Origin: Promethearchaeum sp.
Lineage (GTDB): Archaea; Asgardarchaeota; Lokiarchaeia; Sigyniarchaeales; Promethearchaeaceae
Assembly: GCA_030611625.1 (NCBI GenBank)
Contig: JAUWPK010000153.1
Location: 1-8,218, forward strand
DNA length: 8,218 nucleotides
Direction of reading: 5' to 3'
Shown: in pieces, positions 6,835 through 8,218 of the stretch
How the letters are laid out: every line of letters starts with the position of its first letter
How positions within the stretch are numbered: the stretch's first letter is position 1
The notes under the pieces: generated by a model
The model's database searches: none
Told to the model about the DNA's origin: nothing
Seen by the model: only the letters and a program-made list of their open reading frames with translations
Translations under genes and position numbers: made by a program

Positions 6835-6974
6835 ATGGCTTGCGTGCGGTTAATTATTTTGTCTTTTTGGATGCCATCTCTGAACGAGATGGCTTGATTT
6901 AACCTCTTCTTAGAAGAGGTCCTCCTTTTACGCATCGTTTTGATGCGGGTGCCGCACGTAGCCTCTTTTTCTTC
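6835..6974 (+). ncRNA. Unassigned structured RNA: three hairpins closed by a 13-bp stem
   Basis: The outer stem pairs GGCU plus GCGUGCGGU (6837-6850, U6841 bulged) with GCCGCACGUAGCC (6951-6963), giving 13 pairs. Inside are three hairpins: 6873-6880 with 6886-6893 (8 bp, loop UGAAC); 6902-6909 with 6913-6920 (8 bp, loop UUA); 6931-6936 with 6942-6947 (6 bp, loop GUUUU). A U-rich single strand occupies about 6851-6870. By my count 46 of 93 bases in 6871-6963 are G or C, well above the surroundings. Plus-strand reading is favoured because two outer-stem pairs are G-U wobbles (6842 with 6959, 6850 with 6951) that would be A-C mismatches on the other strand. It is also favoured by the upstream TATA-like box and by CTCTTTTTCTTC immediately after the stem. 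I do not recognise a family: loops and sizes do not fit tRNA, 5S rRNA, SRP or RNase P RNA. Alternatives are a minus-strand RNA (a T9 tract also lies on that side) or a palindromic mobile-element remnant. Confidence 0.55.
6964..6974 (+). terminator. U-tract directly after the closing stem of the structured RNA
   Basis: TCTTTTTCTTC starts at the first base after the 3' arm of the outer stem. Stem plus U-tract would end the transcript, leaving little unpaired sequence at the 3' end. Confidence 0.45.
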
Positions 6975-6979
6975 ATAAT

Positions 6980-6985
6980 AAAAAA
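6980..6985 (-). terminator. Short U-tract after the THUMP gene
   Basis: Six consecutive A on the plus strand give U6 on the minus strand, starting ten bases after the TAA of the THUMP gene. It is a short signal and could be chance. If it works, THUMP transcripts stop before the structured RNA. Confidence 0.3.
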
Positions 6986-6995
6986 TTCAAATGTG

Positions 6996-7541
6996 TTATA
7001 AATTTCTGGCTTCGCTAATTGGTTTAAATATATCAGATTTTTTAAGTAATGCAATCCCTGTTGAATCCCCAATTACTTCTACTTGAATATTCCAATCAAA
7101 ATCTTTTAATGAAACATCATTTTGTAAGGTTGAGGCAATTACATCAATTATTTCAGAGGTCTGTAATAATGATTGTCGTTTTTTTACTGTGATTCTATAT
7201 TTTGATTTGGGATCTTGACAAAGTGGATGGTTTTCTATTAATTTAAGCACACCCTCCCTTAATGAATCTTTATTTGATGGAATTACAATGTCGATAGGAG
7301 TTATCTTATGAATAAATTGAATATAATTATTATCTTTATCTTTATTGTATAAGATTTCACGAAGATATTGTATAAGATCTTTTGGATTAATCGCGGTTTT
7401 TGCTAAAATCAATCCTTGATTGCCCGAACGAAAAATTATGGGGGATTCATCTCCTAATGCTAATAGATTGAACCATAATTCAATTTCTGCTTGTTCTTCA
7501 AAGTCACGTCCGGTTGAAACCATTAAGTTAAAATTTTTCAC
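6996..7541 (-). CDS. Tan1-like THUMP-domain RNA-binding protein
   Basis: I start the gene at GTG 7541 (181 residues) because GGTGA at 7550-7554 stands eight bases upstream, a strong archaeal ribosome site. ATG 7565 would add eight residues but has no such site. The N-terminus FNLMVSTGRDFEEQAEIEL is the opening of Tan1-type proteins, followed by LLALGDESP and GLILAKT. The C-terminal half (about 60-165) is the THUMP domain: YRITVKKRQSLLQTSEIID, then the hydrophobic strand WNIQVEVIGDSTGIALLKK. Tan1 proteins bind tRNA and serve as partner of the Kre33/NAT10/TmcA acetyltransferase that makes N4-acetylcytidine. No catalytic domain is fused here, so the protein is likely an RNA-binding adaptor. Its neighbours are metabolic and give no functional link. 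It follows the ferredoxin oxidoreductase gene by only about 70 bases, but U-tracts between them argue for separate transcripts. Confidence 0.8.
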   Translation of the reverse strand: MKNFNLMVSTGRDFEEQAEIELWFNLLALGDESPIIFRSGNQGLILAKTAINPKDLIQYLREILYNKDKDNNYIQFIHKITPIDIVIPSNKDSLREGVLKLIENHPLCQDPKSKYRITVKKRQSLLQTSEIIDVIASTLQNDVSLKDFDWNIQVEVIGDSTGIALLKKSDIFKPISEARNL

Positions 7542-7549
7542 GCCAAAAA

Positions 7550-7554
7550 TCACC
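7550..7554 (-). promoter_or_regulatory. Shine-Dalgarno site that decides the THUMP protein start
   Basis: On the minus strand this is GGTGA (GGGTGA including 7555), complementary to the archaeal 16S rRNA 3' end, with eight bases to GTG 7541. It lies downstream of ATG 7565, so it supports the shorter protein. Confidence 0.6.
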
Positions 7555-7578
7555 CATAAACACATTTAATTTTTTTTT

Positions 7579-7605
7579 AAAAAAAGGAAAGTAAACTAAA
7601 AAAAA
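7579..7605 (-). terminator. Double U-tract terminator after the oxidoreductase beta gene
   Basis: On the minus strand U8 (7605-7598) and U7 (7585-7579) follow the TAG stop within eight and about 28 bases. Repeated U-tracts without a hairpin are the common archaeal termination signal. Confidence 0.5.
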
Positions 7606-7612
7606 TAAAATT

Positions 7613-8218
7613 CTATTTTTCCTCGTAATCTTGGATTACCAAAAATCGATCAATCCATTTCCACCATCGATCTGTGTCCATTTGAAGCTCTTTAAGGATT
7701 TTTTCATTAACAGCTTTAAATCTACCTTGGTTCTTTTTATTGAAGTATTCATTAAGTGGTTTTCGTTTTGTAGGATCATGCATCCGTTTACTTTTCCCAT
7801 TTAAAGTTAAATTTCCATCTTCTATTTCAAATAAAGGGAATACACCCGTATCAACTATCATTTTTGCTTGTTGAATTGTTTCTTCTGCAGGATATCGCCA
7901 TCCTGGTGGACAAGGCGCTAAAATATGAATATATCGAAAACCCTTAATTTTCTTTGCTTTCATAAATTTATCATATAAATCCAGAGGATCTCCCACACTA
8001 GCTGTAGCGACATAAGTAACATTGTGTGCTGCTACAATCATAGGAAGGTTCTTCTTATAACGTTCTTTTCCATAAGGCGTTGTTGTTGTTACCCCTCCAT
8101 GAGGTGTGCTGCTACTTCTCTGATTTCCGGTATTTTGATAGGCTTCATTATCATAACAAACATAAATAATATCTTCATTTCGTTCTGCCGCTCCACTTAA
8201 TCCTTGAATTCCAATATC
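7613..8218 (-). CDS. porB: 2-oxoacid:ferredoxin oxidoreductase beta subunit, probably pyruvate type (5' end missing)
   Basis: The frame is open to the window edge; 201 residues remain of a subunit usually around 300 long. The visible start DIGIQGLSGAAERNEDIIYVCYDNEAYQNTG, in two overlapping parts, is the second half of the thiamine diphosphate/Mg motif. The GDGG half lies beyond the window. NQRSSSTPHGG and TTTTPYGK follow, as in archaeal PorB and VorB, then the conserved ATASVGDPLDL and APCPPGW segments. Role: beta subunit of the four-subunit enzyme that decarboxylates a 2-oxoacid to its CoA ester and reduces ferredoxin, in the cytoplasm of anaerobes. Pyruvate is the most likely substrate, but 2-oxoisovalerate cannot be excluded from this part. 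PorA, PorG and PorD, if clustered, would lie off the right edge. The C-terminal Trp-rich tail (DRWWKWIDRF) ends normally. Confidence 0.9.
   Translation of the reverse strand, partial: DIGIQGLSGAAERNEDIIYVCYDNEAYQNTGNQRSSSTPHGGVTTTTPYGKERYKKNLPMIVAAHNVTYVATASVGDPLDLYDKFMKAKKIKGFRYIHILAPCPPGWRYPAEETIQQAKMIVDTGVFPLFEIEDGNLTLNGKSKRMHDPTKRKPLNEYFNKKNQGRFKAVNEKILKELQMDTDRWWKWIDRFLVIQDYEEK

Larger units (their letters stand above)
6587..6836. other. Non-coding gap between phosphofructokinase and the structured RNA
   Basis: No protein gene is supported here. The gap holds the phosphofructokinase leader and promoter, the near-palindrome, the exact 10-bp palindrome AGATTAATCT (6722-6731), and a TATA-like box facing right at 6803-6812. 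AGATTAA occurs three times (6611, 6625, 6722), but in such A/T-rich DNA this may be chance. The rest looks like plain divergent intergenic sequence. Confidence 0.5.

Noticed and set aside
6878..6892. Hammerhead-like CUGA...GA core
   Set aside because: The spacing does not match CUGANGA, and the partner GAAA and three-stem junction are missing.
6720..6935. 71-residue minus-strand open frame with a hydrophobic stretch
   Set aside because: It runs through two perfect hairpins of the RNA element, has no ribosome site, and its hydrophobic part comes from A/T-rich sequence. I see no protein family. A tiny membrane protein is not strictly excluded.
6871..6950. Subterminal hairpins of an IS200/IS605-type element
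   Set aside because: No transposase or TnpB fragment is nearby, and the hairpins are enclosed by a long outer stem, which better suits an RNA. A genome-wide repeat search could reopen this.
6837..6963. Cloverleaf as a tRNA or 5S rRNA gene
   Set aside because: The hairpin loops are 5, 3 and 5 bases, there is no T-loop or anticodon loop sequence, the length is about 127 bases, and the conserved 5S arms and loops are absent.

Overview
The window is A/T-rich and holds six protein genes. Two are cut by the window edges: the first on the left, the last on the right. Control signals look archaeal rather than bacterial. There are BRE/TATA-like promoters, one of them giving an almost leaderless mRNA, a GGTGA-type Shine-Dalgarno site, U-tract termination signals without bacterial terminator hairpins, and a stand-alone Tan1-like THUMP protein. 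Several metabolic genes nevertheless have bacterial-type architecture: cobalamin-dependent methionine synthase, pyrophosphate-type phosphofructokinase and a GT2 glycosyltransferase. This mix would fit an anaerobic mesophilic or moderately thermophilic archaeon with many bacterial-like metabolic genes, for example an Asgard lineage. That placement is inference; no phylogenetic marker was tested.

Left part, plus strand (1-2731): the end of a methionine synthase reactivation-domain protein with a C-terminal four-cysteine cluster overlaps by 26 bp a MetH-like protein. The MetH has the homocysteine, pterin and cobalamin modules but no reactivation domain. Together they form a two-gene split methionine synthase.

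Middle, minus strand (2732-5218): a long membrane protein fuses a GT2 glycosyltransferase (carotenoid/lipid glycosyltransferase type) to an integral membrane acyltransferase-like domain. Its stop codon directly abuts the metH stop in convergent orientation. Further right on the same strand is a phosphofructokinase (5372-6586) whose active site carries the pyrophosphate-type signatures. It has its own BRE/TATA promoter with a near-palindrome at the predicted transcription start.

The stretch 6587-6995 has no convincing protein gene. It contains the most unusual element of the window at about 6835-6974: a compact, relatively G+C-rich cloverleaf of three hairpins enclosed by a 13-bp stem with one bulge. 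A TATA-like box sits at the right distance upstream and a U-tract follows directly. I read it as an unassigned plus-strand structured ncRNA transcribed divergently from the phosphofructokinase gene.

Right part, minus strand: a Tan1-like THUMP protein (6996-7541), probably an RNA-binding partner for tRNA acetylation, then the C-terminal two thirds or so of a 2-oxoacid:ferredoxin oxidoreductase beta subunit (7613-8218, open at the window edge). Phosphofructokinase and the oxidoreductase would connect sugar phosphates and pyruvate to acetyl-CoA with little ATP expenditure and with ferredoxin as electron acceptor. The split MetH links one-carbon/cobalamin chemistry to methionine.
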